Source: Isoetes taiwanensis
Taxonomy: Eukaryota; Streptophyta; Lycopodiopsida; Isoetales; Isoetaceae
Direction of reading: 5' to 3'
DNA length: 64,000 nucleotides
NCBI GenBank assembly: GCA_021234155.1
Contig: JAJEKV010000101.1
Span: forward strand, 2,461,089 to 2,525,088
In this document: positions 1 through 12,784 of the stretch, in pieces
Position numbering within the stretch: the first letter of the stretch is position 1
Layout of the letters: every line of letters starts with the position of its first letter
Made by a program: the position numbers and the translations under genes
The notes under the pieces: generated by a model
Seen by the model: only the letters and a program-made list of their open reading frames with translations
The model's database searches: none
What the model was told of the DNA's origin: nothing

Positions 1-258
1 TTAAATTGTGATAAACTAAATGTTGTGATAACAGCAACTAATAAGTACCTTGTTTTAATAGAAGTTACGATTTGACAAGTTATTCGATAATGTAATGGTC
101 TAATAATGATTTAAAAATATTACCTTAAGGTAATCTTAATAAATGTGTAAGTATTATAGTAGTATATGGTATGCATCGGGTTGATTGCGGGGACGGGGAA
201 GAGCCCAAGTGGGGAGACTCACGATCTTGCCGAGCGACATCAATTCAAGGTGGGAGAA
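1..258 (+). mobile_element. 3' internal tail of a plus-strand Ty3/gypsy element
   Basis: No coding frame is recognisable here. The stretch ends in a purine-rich tract (GGTGGGAGAA, about 249-258) directly before a TG-starting LTR, which is how plant chromovirus-type gypsy elements end. A second purine tract lies near 210-217. I infer that this is the untranslated tail between the end of pol and the 3' LTR, with the rest of the element to the left of the window. It is a fossil element. Confidence 0.5.
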
Positions 259-1796
259 TGTGGCGTTCCGGCATAACATACGGTATGAATCGTATATTAT
301 ATCGACCGTCACTGTACATGTCGACTCGGGCGACATGTACGGCGGCCGTAAAGGGTAGTACTCTAGGGTACGACCTTGTGAACCATTATATTGCACATGT
401 TAAAGCAACATGTGAATGTAATCCCTTCTTGCCCGTGGCAATGACACATTGACCAAAAAGGGCCCACCCTAAATTCGTGGGCATAAAGGGGCATAAACCT
501 AAAAGGAAACCCTTTTGGTTTCCAGCCCCTATAGGTCGGATTAGCAGACTTTGGGTGCCATTTCGCTGAAGAGTAGCAGAGAATCGAATTCATAGGTTGC
601 GGCTCGATCCGGGACCAGCGATCTCGAGATCGGCGGCATGGGCGCCTGGAGGAGTGGAGCCCAGCCAAGAAGCGGGTTAGTGGTTGATCTGATAGTTAAA
701 TCCAGAGTTCTCGGAGCCTCATTCCATAGGATTAGTATTGACGACTCCTCTGACCTAAGAATGATAGGAACTAACAAAGGAACCTAACCATGTATGATTA
801 GGTAGATTAGAATAGATGTATTCTATATTTGATTTGTTGTGATGTTGTTTTGACATTCTATCGCCACTCTTGTGTATTGGGAAGGGGGTAGAGACCCGAG
901 CCCAAGTAGTTGGATGATCCTAGTTTTAGCCCATTAATTCCCAATTAATGCGGCACGTGCATAAAGCCCGCGGCTATGGGTGGCCGGAGCTAGACCCGGT
1001 GACAAGGGAGGGCTTGTCTAATCGCGGTTGATCCGGGCGTAGCGGCGGCGGGGAATCGTGAGCTAGGCCTAATACCCTGGCGCTGCGTGAGGCGGGGTAT
1101 GGGCTCTCACTTTCGTGGGGTGATGCGTCACCTTCCGGTGAGTTGAAGTCGAATCTGGCGGTGGCTCTCTGCTTCGCTGTGATTGGCATGAACCTCACGG
1201 AGGTGATCTCCTCTGCCTCATCGGGACTGGGGAGATGCAACCCGGTAGTAGTAGCCCCTACGGTTATTCACCGTGAGGCTCTGGTTGGGGCTCCAACACT
1301 TTTCACCCTATCTGCAAAGTATAATGCAGGGAGGGGCGGATGGAGTGGACTACCCAGCGACCATGTTCCTATGCCGACCAAATCCATTTGCCATGAATAC
1401 ATCTGCGTTGCTATCGGAGACCCCAGCGTGGTCGGTCTTTCCCCATGAGTGCGAGCACGGGTAGGATTTCCCCATGTTATGTTGATGTCTTGATGTGTTG
1501 TTGCAGGTGTGATATGGTGGACCACCCTTCGAGGGTGGGTATGTTATTGTTGATTGATGTCATGTGCTCATGTTTTGTTTTACGCTTCCATGACTAGGTC
1601 GATCAGGGAGGCGGGATGAATGACCGTCCATTCTTCCCGTCGGGTTCTTGGCCACCATCAAGGGCGATGTTGGGTGGGCGGCCTCATGTCGTGGCGGAAT
1701 CTTTGGTTTGAGGATGATCTCCGGTTTGTATCACGATCGGGGCGCCATTATATGGTGCGGGAGCCGTCCTGAGAGATTCCCTCTGGTGTCACTACA
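259..1796 (+). repeat. 3' LTR of a plus-strand Ty3/gypsy element, related to the LTR at 15307-37868
   Basis: The start TGTGGCG follows a polypurine tract; the right end (ACTACA near 1796) is approximate. Blocks near 870-905 and 1205-1355 match, in reverse complement, blocks near 16240-16275 and 15715-15880 inside the minus-strand LTR further right. The two LTRs therefore belong to related families in opposite orientation. The length (about 1.54 kb) is close to that relative's (about 1.6 kb). Two strong hairpins lie inside: a 10-bp stem at 314-340 and an 8-bp stem at 394-414. The other LTR lies outside the window, so a TSD cannot be checked. Confidence 0.55.
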
Positions 1797-3687
1797 TGCT
1801 TTCGATGTATTCCATCTTACTTATTGCAAAATAGCACTTCTAGGTTTAGCATAAAGGCGATGCTATCTCAACTTTTCTAATACTATTCTCAAATGAAGCG
1901 GATATTCCTCCATGGACTTCTTGTAATTTAGAATGTCATCCAAAAAATGATGACAAACTCATCTAAAAAGTTTATAAAGGCGACATTAAGCTAGTCGTAT
2001 AAATGTTGTCGAGGGCATTTGATAGACGAAAGAGCGTTACTGTAACTTATATCGATCATACTGGATTCTAAAACTTATCTTATGGATGTTTTCCTCTTTG
2101 TTGATTTAATGACATCCAGATCTTACATTGATTTTGAAGAATTGCTTCCTAGAGCTGGTCCATTAAGTCGTCGGCCTTCGCATAATACGTACTTGTTCCT
2201 TATCATTATGCTTATTGAGTTGGCATTATACTTCCATCTTTCTTCTTCCCAGAGGGTACGGTTGCCGCAAATGGTGATACGCTTGGGCTAACGAACCCAA
2301 GTTCCAACAACTTCTTCCATTGCCTCTTGAGTTTCGTTATCTGGCTTTACATCGGGTGCAAGAGCAATTCTATATTATGTGCCTCTATAGGATGGAGTCT
2401 CTCGGATTTCATCCGGAAAGATGTCATGAAGCTCTTTCATTACATCACAATTGCCTTAGATAACTGTTTGAAACTAGAGTCTTCCTTATATACTTGCAAT
2501 CGGGGTCGATAGCTTGCATCTTAGGATATATGTGACCTCATCTCTTTTAATGTACTTACCTAGCTTTTTGGGTGACATCATGCATTGCATGACTGAAATG
2601 ACTTCCTTAACCTTAATTGTAAGGCGCTTGCCATTTGGTGCTAAAATGGATGAACTTTGTCGCGAAGTTGACTTTTGTTCCTTTGGTGCTGCAAATTGTT
2701 CCATCTTGCCATACTTTCCGATGTAGACTTAGACTTAGGAGTCTTACCATTAGAGATATTTTCCATCTAGGAGATGCAAAGTTATGAGTTAATGAATTAT
2801 TTACATAAGTCCTTTGGCCACAAGGTTTTGTCATCAAGACATTTTCTTTGGTCAGAAAAGTCTGTGCAATCAAATAATTATTCTCATTCTAGATCTAATC
2901 TAGACTCTAGGAATTACACCTTTCTTGGCTATTACCCTCTAGAAATAGTCCCACCTTTGAGTTGATGCCATCTAAGAAGTTGGCCGGACTTGTTAGATTG
3001 CTTCTCTTCATTGGGTCGGATTATTCCTTATGTTGTGGAGGTACTCATGTTATACATGGTCAACAATTATCCTAGTAGTGAATCCTGCTTAGCGAGGTGA
3101 TCAGGCTCACAAAGAGGTTCCAATATGTTGGATATCCGTCAACAAATGTGTATAACTTTAGTTACTCGATACGTTTTTCTTCCCAATCCTTTAAGCTTTG
3201 CTCAATTATTGGGTCCATCCTTTTGAATAAGTAAATAAAAAAAATCGACATGGAATTTCTTCGCGATTGCATCATGGATGTTATCGTCCATCTAATATGT
3301 TCGACTATCTAACCATAGAAACCCGGGCTTGCTAAAAGCTCATCTACTCATCATTCATTGGCTGTTGCCCTCAAATTGTTGAAGAATTTGACCTCCTTGG
3401 AGTTGTTGCATAATCCTTCATAGATCTTTGTCTTTTTGTTGAACATCTTCTTTTTGTGGTCCCTAGATGTCGAGGTTGACTTCCCTCATAAGGGTAATCA
3501 TGGTAATGGACTTGATGACATGGTTGATGATGTAAGGTCTTTATGTCGCTTTCCAAAAGCTTGGAGGTCATATTCCTCACTCTATAGAATCTTCCATATT
3601 GAATCATCATGTCTTGGAGGTTAGAAGATTTGGGGATGATTCTTCCAACTCCTTGTTCGATCGTGTTGTGTTGACTCTATCGATCTC
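1797..3687 (-). mobile_element. Minus-strand Ty3/gypsy fossil: reverse transcriptase, protease-side and gag-side remains (left part)
   Basis: Read on the minus strand, about 2320-1890 resembles the palm region of a gypsy reverse transcriptase. The spacer between protease and RT follows at about 2750-2350, and degraded gag sequence lies up to 3687. No integrase is visible to the left, where the opposite-strand LTR (259-1796) abuts, so I infer that the rest lies beyond the window. The copy is heavily broken with many interruptions. It continues at 11442 beyond a LINE insertion, and its primer site and 5' LTR lie at 15294-16828. Confidence 0.6.
3674..3687. repeat. Left target-site duplication of the LINE at 3688-11427
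   Basis: ACTCTATCGATCTC occurs here and again at 11428-11441, directly after the poly(A) tract of the LINE. The first A of the right copy could belong to the tail, giving 13 or 14 bp. A duplication of this length is typical of target-primed reverse transcription by L1-type LINEs and fixes both ends of the element. Confidence 0.85.
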
Positions 3688-4317
3688 GATCCATGTGTCT
3701 TCCAAGGCCCTGACAAAAGGTAGGCAAGAAAAATGACGTGCGCCATTTTTCTTGATTTTTTGTCCTTTTCCCGGATTTTTCAGTTCAAACTCTTTTCTTG
3801 GCAATTCTCTCTCGAAATTCATCAACTTCTGCTTGATTTGGTTCGAATTTGAAAGAGATCTGCTGGCTGCCCCTGTAGAGGGCCAGCTTCAACAAATTCC
3901 TTATGCTTTGAGCTATTGATGGACACCAAAATCTTCACAATTCTCAAACATGGCTCGAGATTTACTTGTGGTTTTCTCTCAGGCTCACCCTCAGAATTAT
4001 GGAATTCCTTGGTAACCAATACCTTCTTCCAGATTCCCTATTTACGGCAAGAGTATACCTTTGTTCTATTGCGTTGAATTTGAAGCGAGATGATTAATTC
4101 ATGGTTAGAGGAATTCATTGGTAACAACAAGATTTCAACCATGAGGAATTTTTGAGTCAATTGTGATTGGACCGAGGAAGAAAAGATCATTGTGAAGGTT
4201 TATTGAGGAGAATTAGAAATTTGGAGTAGAGTTGTTTTGAATGATTTTCTTTGTAAAGATTTCACAAATTGGGCATGCATGGCTTTGGTTTGGCAATCCG
4301 ATCTCTTTTAGTTAATT

Positions 4318-5908
4318 TTGATCCTATCTAATTGGCTTCTTTCCCTGTTTTCTTTCTTTTCCCCTTTCTGGGTCTTCAATTCCGTCCGTGCTCTTTTGTT
4401 GTTTCAACCTGTGCCTTTACCAATGGCCTTTAAATCCTCCATAAACCCTAAAAATTTAGCCTTTCTTCATTCTTTTGCCAAAATTCCGGCGCATGAGCGA
4501 CCATTTGTTCTTCAAAGCTTGATTTCCTTTCAAGAGAAGCCACAAAAACTATCCTCTTTGGAAATTTTAGCGAATTTACGGCTTCTATCACGATATGGAT
4601 CAATTTCGCATGAAGTCCTCTTCTAGGATAATCTTTCGTGATCGACATGCGGGGCACTCTTCACCCTATTGATCCAAATCTCTTTGGTATCCCGCCCTTA
4701 TGGAGTCGAGAATTCACCGGGGCTGCGATCGGATGGGAAGCTGAGACGGACAGATTAAAGAGAACTAGACCACCTTACCTTCAACAAAGCAAAATGAGAC
4801 TTTCACGATTGGTATTTCTCTTAATCTTCCTATTGTTCATTCTAGAGTTGATGCTTTATCAATTAGGTTGTCATAGTCAAGGTCCAAAAATGTGGGATTA
4901 AGCTCGACAAATTATGGGCTTTTCTCCTTAACCTAAATAAAGGAATCATAATTCAAAAGTTTGTTTTTGGCTTAACTTCCCTTACATTATGCTTGAATAT
5001 GGGAATGCTAGATCAGCTAATTTCCTTCTCAACTATGGTCCCTTGACTTTTGAAACCACTTTCATTTGTCCTTCCTCAAATGGCATCCAAAACTTGATAT
5101 TGATCAAATGAACAATCTGTATTGCCTCAACCTCTCTTTTGGACTTAATCCTATCTCTTTGGGATGAAGAATGTTTCAAACTCCTCTTTAACACTATTGG
5201 CACCTATATTTCTCTTGAATATTCTCCATCTAGACCTCCCGTGCCTTTGTGCAGCTAGACCTTTCAAAGAAATTCCTATTTCCATTCCTTTCAAAGATGC
5301 CTTTGGGTAGAATCTTCTTTAGCTCTTAGATGGTGCGGATTGCCCTCCCAATGCCAAAAATGCTTCCACAGACATTTACGGTACTTTCATTTTTCGTCGC
5401 CCACAGTATCTTTCAAGGCAGTGAGCTAATGTGATTGAAGGAGAGAAAATGGCGGGGCTCTTCTCACCAAATTCCAGGGGATAATATTAGGGAACACTCT
5501 GACAGTGAGGTCGTGACCCAAGCAAACAAGTACAAGGATCTGGACACATTTCAAAAATTACCAGAGAATGATAATTTCAAATGGACCAAAGTTAATGGCA
5601 GTTACAAAAGAATTCAGAAACAGAAAGCAGTAAGGGAGCAGACAAAAGCCAAGGAAAAACTCTTTGAAGACAACTCTTTCAGAAATAAGAAGAGCAATGG
5701 TATAACAATTGGGGAGCCAAAACTTTTGGTTAAAGGTATTGTTCCAGAAAAAGTTAATCATGCTTCCCATGACTTATGCTTGACTTTGACCAATATCATC
5801 AAAGATGCCAGAAATCAAGAAAAGGGTCATTGCTCTTATAGCCTTATGGACTTCCCAATAAAAAATGTAAGCAAGGCCGGATCATTAACTATAAAATCTC
5901 GAGGGTAA
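4318..5908 (+). pseudogene. LINE ORF1 region, decayed
   Basis: ORF1 of plant L1 elements encodes an RNA-binding protein. Here it survives as separate open pieces (4318-4626 and 5435-5908 the longest). The second is lysine-rich and hydrophilic over 157 residues. A cysteine-containing stretch near 5340-5400 could be a worn zinc knuckle, but it is too degraded to assert. Position in the element (between the 5' UTR and the endonuclease) is the main evidence. I do not see an RRM that I would defend. Confidence 0.45.
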
Positions 5909-6869
5909 AGCTAAGCGAGAATATGAATTCTCTTGAAAAGAATTCGGATCTCTTCTACTACTTGAGAGAGGCCTACTTGACAAAATATAACTTCCAATGT
6001 GCCTCATGGTCAATCAGATTTGGATATGACGGATCTGTTTTCCCTACCAATGAAGTCAATTATGATGGAAACAATGCGCAACAAGGGGTATGGCTCAACT
6101 ACAAGATAAAATTTGCCTAAAATTTGTCAAAACACTTTTCGGGTATTATCGGCCGGGATATTAATTTAGATCTGATTTGCATAAGAGCAAAGTGTCTTTG
6201 TCCCTCTATTGCTTTTCACACTTGCGACAAACATCGAGTCTCTCTCACCTCACAACCGGCCTTTACCCTCCTCTGTCCTGCCATCTACGCCATCACTCAT
6301 TGATTTGGACTATCCCATCATAAGTGTGCCCCTAAGTCCTCCAAAATATCGATAAAGTTCTTTGATCAGCTAGCTTCCCTGCAAATGGTTCTTGGCTCGG
6401 GGATAAAGATCTCTCACGGGGAAAATGAGACCAATAAATTGGATACTTGTGACTATGTCCACGAGACTCCACAAGATAAAGATCTTTTTGAGGAAAAACA
6501 TTTGGAGCCACATGAAAATTCGAGGCAAGTTAATCATTACGCTCCATTAAATAACCTTGATATTAATTCTATGTTTCATTTTTATCTGGTGGTTATTGAT
6601 TGATAGTGATCCACGGTGATAGTGAGGAACAAATAATTGACAAAAGAATGGGGGAAAGGAAGAGTATCTTCTTGAAAATTCTACAAAAATCATCTAAGTT
6701 TGTGAGGGGATCATCCAACTAATAAGTCTAGTAAAAGGTTGGGAATAACAAGGGAAAGCTCATATCAGGGGTTGAATAAAACTCTGCTCAAAATACAAGG
6801 AGCAAAAAGAAATCCAAATCTTCTAGATATTGATTTCTCCCCTTCTTAACCCTTAATCTCTCTCTAGAT

Positions 6870-7560
6870 ATGAAGATTTTATCTTGGAATCTTAGAGGAA
6901 TTAAAGGCCCTCTTAAAAGAAGAAGGGCCATTGCTCAAATCGAGGTTATATAATCTTTGATATTATTCTTCTTCGGGAGATCAAGCTTCCTTCCTTTGAA
7001 GCTAGTAACTTGGGTGATTGGATATATCCCAATTCCTCCTCTATTTGGATTGAGTCTGTGGAAGTGGTGGTGGCCTTGCTATCATTTGGAGGCTGACCTC
7101 AATCATATTTCTTGTTATAATGGCCCCTCAAGAACATGGCAGTTGTTACTCTTTACGTTTCCAATTACATCTTTGGTATTGTTAACATTTATGCTCCAAC
7201 TAATCAAATGATAGAGAACTTTGTTTGGAAAAGAGATCAATTCTTAGCTAGCCTCTCAAAATTTAGATATTTGGATTATTCTTTGGGGACTTCAATAACA
7301 CTCCTACACGGGACTGAAATTAGGAAACAAAATCAATATGACTAGATCGAGAGACAAGCACAGGACTCCTTCTTTACGATAATGGCCTGATCTATATCCC
7401 TCTTATTTGCCAATTACACTTGGTCAAATAAGCAAAAAGATAAAGCTAGAGTCTCTTGTACTTTGGGATGATTCTATGTTTCAATCCTTCCACTTCCTTA
7501 CGGGATATGAGTTATGTTTCTAGTGATGAAGGAACTTCTATTTCGATCATCAACCCGGTT
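6870..7560 (+). pseudogene. LINE AP endonuclease domain, frameshifted
   Basis: The ATG at 6870 opens MKILSWNLRGIKGP, the canonical start of the plant L1 endonuclease, which nicks target DNA to begin insertion. After about 28 codons the frame meets a stop. The downstream pieces ILLREIKLPS and IFGIVNIYAPTNQM (near 7160-7210) match later endonuclease motifs in shifted frames. At least three frame changes separate 6870 from the reverse transcriptase at 7809. The domain order fits ORF2 of the surrounding LINE. Confidence 0.8.
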
Positions 7561-7808
7561 TTGCATACTTCTCATGTCACGGGGAATTCAAAGGCAAGGG
7601 AGTACCCCTTTTAAATTCAATACATCTCTCTGAATAATGAGAACTTACGCTCTGGGTTTTACGCCTTTTATGAGGATCTCTACGTCACAAATATAGGTAT
7701 GCATCGGGGAATCAATTCTACTCTAAAATCAAAGCTATTAAATCTTGGATCAAGAAATGGTCTAAAGATAGGCATATTCAGTGTGAAGAGGAAAAGAATC
7801 AACTTCTC

Positions 7809-9020
7809 ATGCTCATGAAGGAAATCAGATCTTTACTTCAGCAAGATCCAACTAATTTAAACCTGCAAATTGGAGAGGAAGCTCTGGAAAGGAAGATTAG
7901 AAACATTGAGGAGATGGAGGCTAAAGGATCGGCCATCAGATGTAAAATCAAATACTCTAACCAAATGGATTCTGGCAGCTCAAAGTTTTTCTTCAGGGTA
8001 GCTAAAAGTAGGGTGCTCAGAAACTCTATAACAGAAGTTGAGGATGATAATGGAAATAAATATTCTTCTCACTCTGACATCTCTTCTTTCTTCAGAGATA
8101 AATATACGGATATTTTCATGAACAAGCCTATTCCTTCTAATGACATGGCCAAGGCAACTGAATTTAAGAATCTGGTCAATGATATCCTGCCTGCTGCTCC
8201 TAAAGTGATGAATGCTACTATATGTGAACCTCCTTCTCAGATTGAGATCCTAACCACCCTTTCTTCTTTCAGTAAAGGAAAATCTCATGGCCCTGATGGG
8301 TTGCCAGCTGAATTTTATGTTAAGTTCTGGGATATCCTTAAAGATGATGTTACTTCCATGATTCATGACTTCTGGAACAATGACTGCCTTCAGACTTCTA
8401 TTGCTAGTGGTTTCATAGCTTTGATCCCAAAAGTTGATCATCCAAATAAGTTTCAAGATTGGAGACCTATCTCTCTTACTAATACTTCCTATAAGCTTTG
8501 TGCCAAGATTATTGCTCTCAGAATCAATAGCTATCTTCAAAGGAATATCATTCCCAATCAGTCAGCTTTTCTACCCAAGAGATACATTCTTGATAATTAT
8601 GTGGCAGCAATGGAGGGTTTACATTGGAACAAAATTTCAAATCAGAATTGCATTTTATTAAAACTGGATTTCAAGAGAGCCTTTGACTCGGTCAGATGGG
8701 ATTTTCTAGAGTTTGCCATGGTCAAGCTTGGTTTTCATCCCAAGCTCATTAATCTCATCCTTGGGCTTAATCTTAGATCCAAGTCAGCTGTGCTTATAAA
8801 TGGTGTGCCCTCTGTTTTTTTCTCTCTATCCTGTGGAGTTAGACAAGGATGTCCTCTTGCTCCTTATCTATTTCTAGTTGCAGCTGATTTGCTCACAAAA
8901 GTCATCTCCTATTATCAGGAAAATGGCCTAATTAAAGGACTTAAACTTCCAAACTCAGATGAGTATCTAACTATGCTTCGATTATCTTTGATGACACCTT
9001 CTCCTTCCTCGAAAAGCTGA
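7809..9020 (+). pseudogene. LINE reverse transcriptase, fingers and palm
   Basis: A 403-codon open frame carries LINE RT signatures in order: KGKSHGPDGLPAEFY (near residue 157), DWRPISLTNTSYKLCAKIIA, NQSAFLPKRYILDN, LKLDFKRAFDSVRWDFL and GVRQGCPLAPYLF. The catalytic FADD box expected next is disrupted: near 8970-9000 the DNA still reads roughly as FDDTFSFL in another frame, so one frameshift and substitutions have removed the active site from this frame. The ATG is an internal one; the real ORF2 begins at the endonuclease. Confidence 0.9.
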
Positions 9021-9182
9021 TTTGGCAAATATTATTTGTTTCCTTAAAGTCATACATCAATTCTCATTTTTATACGGTATTTATCTCAATGTCAATAAGA
9101 GCTTAATTATTGGTGATCTTCCTCTTCTTGGGTTCTTCATATTAATGTTCTCCACGAGGGTCAAGCTACTAAGCTTTTAGGA

Positions 9183-10577
9183 ATGCCTCTATCCATAAAT
9201 CAGAACTTGAAAGGGCTTTGGGATCCTATTCTTCAAAGAATTAAAAAAAAGCTGAATAACTACAGAAATTATCTCACCTTAGCTGGTAGAACTATCATTG
9301 CAAACTCTGTTCTTGCTAGCTCTCATGTCTACTTTTCTACTGCTCTTATTGCTCCTAAGTGTATCTATCTCGAGCTCCAAAAAATAATCAGAAACTTTAT
9401 TTGGAAAGGAAGTCACTTAGTCAACTGGAATTCTATTTGCAAGAGTAAAATAGCAGGTGGTCTTGGCTGCAAGGACCTTTTTCTTCAAGCCCCATCTCTT
9501 GCAGGTAAATTTGTTTGGAGAGCCATCTATGGGAGCCAATCTCCTGCTCATAAGTTCATCAGATACTGGATCAATCTTAGTCATCCTTCTGGTCATCCAT
9601 CTGTTCATCATCTGTTACCAAACTCAGCCTTTACTCATTTGAAAACTGCTCCCAATATCTCTCCTTTGATGAATAATCTGATTAAGGCTTGGAATTCCAT
9701 TTCTCCCAACTTTCAATTCACCTCATCAGATCATTTGCACTCTGATATGCCTATTTTCTGGAATCCTATCTTAGTTAATCATAATTCCAATGTTCTGGCA
9801 ATCAAACACCCTAGGATTTGCAAGAAATGGCATGATGCTGGTCTGTACTACATAAGGGATCTTTTTATTGGATGTAGACTAATTTCTTGGACTGCTCTTA
9901 AAAATATTATCAAAGGTACCTCATCTGACAGGAAAGTTTATCTTCTAATCAAGCCTTTTTTGACAAATCTTTCTCCTAACTCAGGAAAAGGTGATTGGTC
10001 CCTGAATGGCAAGTTTGATTACAAAGTGAGAGATGTCTATAAGTCCCTTTCCCATGATCCTATAGATATCAAGGCTATGAGCAAGTGGGGTATTAATCAT
10101 ACTCAGCTAAAAGATCTCTTCAAGAATGTCTGGGACTCTTACTGCCCTCCCAAAATTTCCTACTGTATATGGCTTATTGCAAATGGCAGCTTGAGTAATT
10201 TACAATCCCTTTCTAAAAGGTATCCTAATACTATGCCAGATTGCCCTTTGGGATGCAATGATATTGAAGATATGTCTCACATTTTCAGCTGCACTAAATT
10301 GAATAGTTTTTGGAATTGGATTGCTGGAAAATTTGGGATTCATTATAATGGAAATTTGCTTTCCCTGATCCAAAATGATGACACTTTTAATAATACAGTT
10401 ATTTTCATTGCCCTTTGGAATATCTGGAAGGCTAGAACTTCCAATTTGACTTTGAAACTATTGCTACTGCTCATAAAAATAAATTTGGAACTAATCATGA
10501 CAGGAAATGGGAGCTTTATGGAGCTTACAGGGGATTTTACAATTTATTTGCTTCAATTTAAATGTTGTGGATTCTAA
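9183..10577 (+). pseudogene. LINE ORF2 C-terminal half: RT thumb and zf-RVT region
   Basis: A 464-codon open frame continues ORF2. It begins with the thumb-side motif (RIKKKLNNYRNYLTLAGRT, then IANSVLASSHVYF), followed by IIRNFIWKG and GGLGCKDL. The last 150 residues hold the zf-RVT-like segment: WDSYCPPKISYCIWLI, then a CPLGC...H...C pattern at about residues 355-375. Plant L1 elements share this order. It is separated from the preceding RT frame by a short out-of-frame interval (9020-9183). Confidence 0.88.
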
Positions 10578-11089
10578 TATTTTGCTTTCGATGAACCTAG
10601 AATATCTTGATTTCTGCGTGGGGAGGGAGTAAGGAAATTCGATGACGACTTCGCCTTTCGACCCGACATTAGGTGGATCGGTCATGAAAAATGATCTAGC
10701 AACATCTATGAGTCTTTTCTTATGAAGAGGGGCGCATGAGATATCACGAAGAAAGTGAAGATCATTGGGCAACTATTTTCCTGCGAGGGAAATGGTTGAT
10801 TCCTTGCCTTTGGGCTTTCTTGGCCAATCATCATTTTATTCTCCGAGAAGGCGGTGACAAGATCTGAGAACTATGTACTACAATCACAAACTTCTAGCTG
10901 ATCTGTATGGCTCCTGGCTGATATTCTTTGGTGGACAAAGACAAATTCGGGCTCTTTTTTACCAATAATTGGGGCCGAACCAATACTTCTTTGGATCCTT
11001 GACCCCTTCAATGCCTACTTCAATGATTTCTTCTTTCGATCATGGAATCCCTCTTCCATAGTCATCTACCAACCACACTCTTGCTCTTG

Positions 11090-11427
11090 TCTAATCTTGA
11101 TCTATGCTATGTTTCGGGAAGGATTGCCTTTTTGCGAGGTTTTTGCGGCTCAAGCGAGAGTTACCTCCCTCGACAATTTGAATTGGACTTCTTGGACTGT
11201 TTCTGCTGCGGATCATTTTCTTACTGACTTATTAGCATTTGCTACTTCTCCTGCGGAGACTTTGTTAGGCTTGTTATTCTAGAGCTCATATGAATAATAT
11301 GATGCTCTCATATGTTCTGTTACTTTTCATGTGCTTCCTTATAAAGCACAAACATGCTATGTACCTGAGATTTTATAATTAATGGTAAAATTGACTCTTG
11401 CTATCAAAAAAAAAAAAAAAAAAAAAA
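11090..11427 (+). pseudogene. LINE RNase H remains, 3' UTR and poly(A) tail
   Basis: The frame from 11097 reads AMFREGLPFCEVFAAQARV, a worn form of the plant-LINE RNase H end (typically VxREGNxxADxLA). The rest of the domain (10600-11090) is not readable. A short 3' UTR and 22 A residues (11406-11427) follow. The tail and the flanking duplication define the element's 3' end. Confidence 0.6.
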
Positions 11428-12784
11428 ACTCTATCGATCTCCTTCATGTTTGCTCTTGAGTTTGGCAGTCTCATGTTGCTGATATAAGAGTGATGACAAT
11501 GTTGTGTGTTTCACCACTTCAAATTGTTCAACCTCTCCTCCTTTTTAGGAGATAAGCTTATTCGCATTCATGTGCAAGATCTCTAACCTTGCAGTAATCA
11601 ATTATTACTATTGTGCCTCGTTTTATTGTTGATGGACCTCTAATCTCTAAGGCTAGGAGGTCATCGTGATCTTTCTGCAAGGAAATGGTGATATCAAGGT
11701 TGATGTAGCTACCACGGAGAATCGGAACTGACGATGACGAACTTGGTTGCAGTCTGACTGTACTCTTATTCAATGGCGTGCAATTCATCCTTAGCCAAAG
11801 CTTCTCTGTTTGCAGTCTAGATCTTATACTGCCATGAGCCTGTATGTCTAAGATGGTTGTCCTCCATAGGAGATGTGCTCGGTGTCCTCTCTTAGAAACT
11901 CCTGATGTAGATAATCGATGAAATCATTTATTTATTGGTCGTGGAGCTATGACAATAGCCCGTCATTGTGGAGCCCTTTCTCGGGCACTATGGCACTTGG
12001 AGAATATTCTTGGCTAGAAGATGTTCCTCCCATACTATGATCAACTGTGTAAGTGCCTTGGTGCTCATCGGTTGTTTAGCCGCCCTTGTTGGCGCTCATA
12101 TGTTTGTCCTTGATGTCTTAGTTGTCCTTTTTGCAATCTTCCGTTCATTATTTGAGTTTGGCTCTCCTGTTTACCGTGTTGATTGTTGACCCGATGAAGT
12201 TTCCTTCATAACGTGTCCTTTGCTTTCGAATTCCTTGATGTGGTCGAGCAACTCTTGTATTGAAAGGGTCAATGGTCTACAACGAAGGTCCGCATGGTCT
12301 ATGTGACTGGCCACACGTTCATAACATATAAGAAATGTCTATGTCTACTGACTCTAGAGTTGCTATATGCAAGTATTCTACCTGCTTAGATGGGTTGGTA
12401 ACAAGACTCCACGTCTCTCGGTAGACTCGGTGTACTGGGCTAGAATGCATTGATAGAATGGTTTCTAGATAATTATCTATGAAATAAAAGGTATGGCTGA
12501 AGACACTTGATAATGTTGCATCTATAACATGTGTTGTCACGTCGTAGCAACAATTGCTAATCCCGTGGCAACTAGTTGGATTGCTAAGAAAAAGTCTCGA
12601 AAATAAGGCTACTGTGTAGACAATGACATGCTTGACAAGGTAAGTGAGAAGGACACAAAATGGGATTTATATCTGATTTAAGGAAAATTATGGTTTCGGT
12701 CTCAATCCTAAGGGTCTTGGTCATAAATATATTCTAACACTTTTAAACCTAAGTATGAATAAAGATTATAAATCAAGCACAAAT

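Larger units (their letters stand above)
3688..11427 (+). mobile_element. Full-length L1-type LINE (about 7.7 kb) with poly(A) tail
   Basis: The element is bounded by a 13-14 bp target-site duplication and ends in an A tract (11406-11427). In order it has a 5' UTR, a decayed ORF1 region (about 4318-5908), an AP endonuclease (from 6870), reverse transcriptase (7809-9020 and on), a zf-RVT-like region, and RNase H remains near 11090-11280. This is the layout of plant L1 elements with an RNase H domain. It inserted into the minus-strand gypsy element on both sides. Several frameshifts and stops break ORF1, the endonuclease and the RT, so this copy is not active. Confidence 0.85.

Noticed and set aside
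3371-4019. Minus-strand open frames of 60-80 codons
   Set aside because: Those below 3688 are remains of the minus-strand gypsy element; those above are antisense readings of the LINE 5' UTR.
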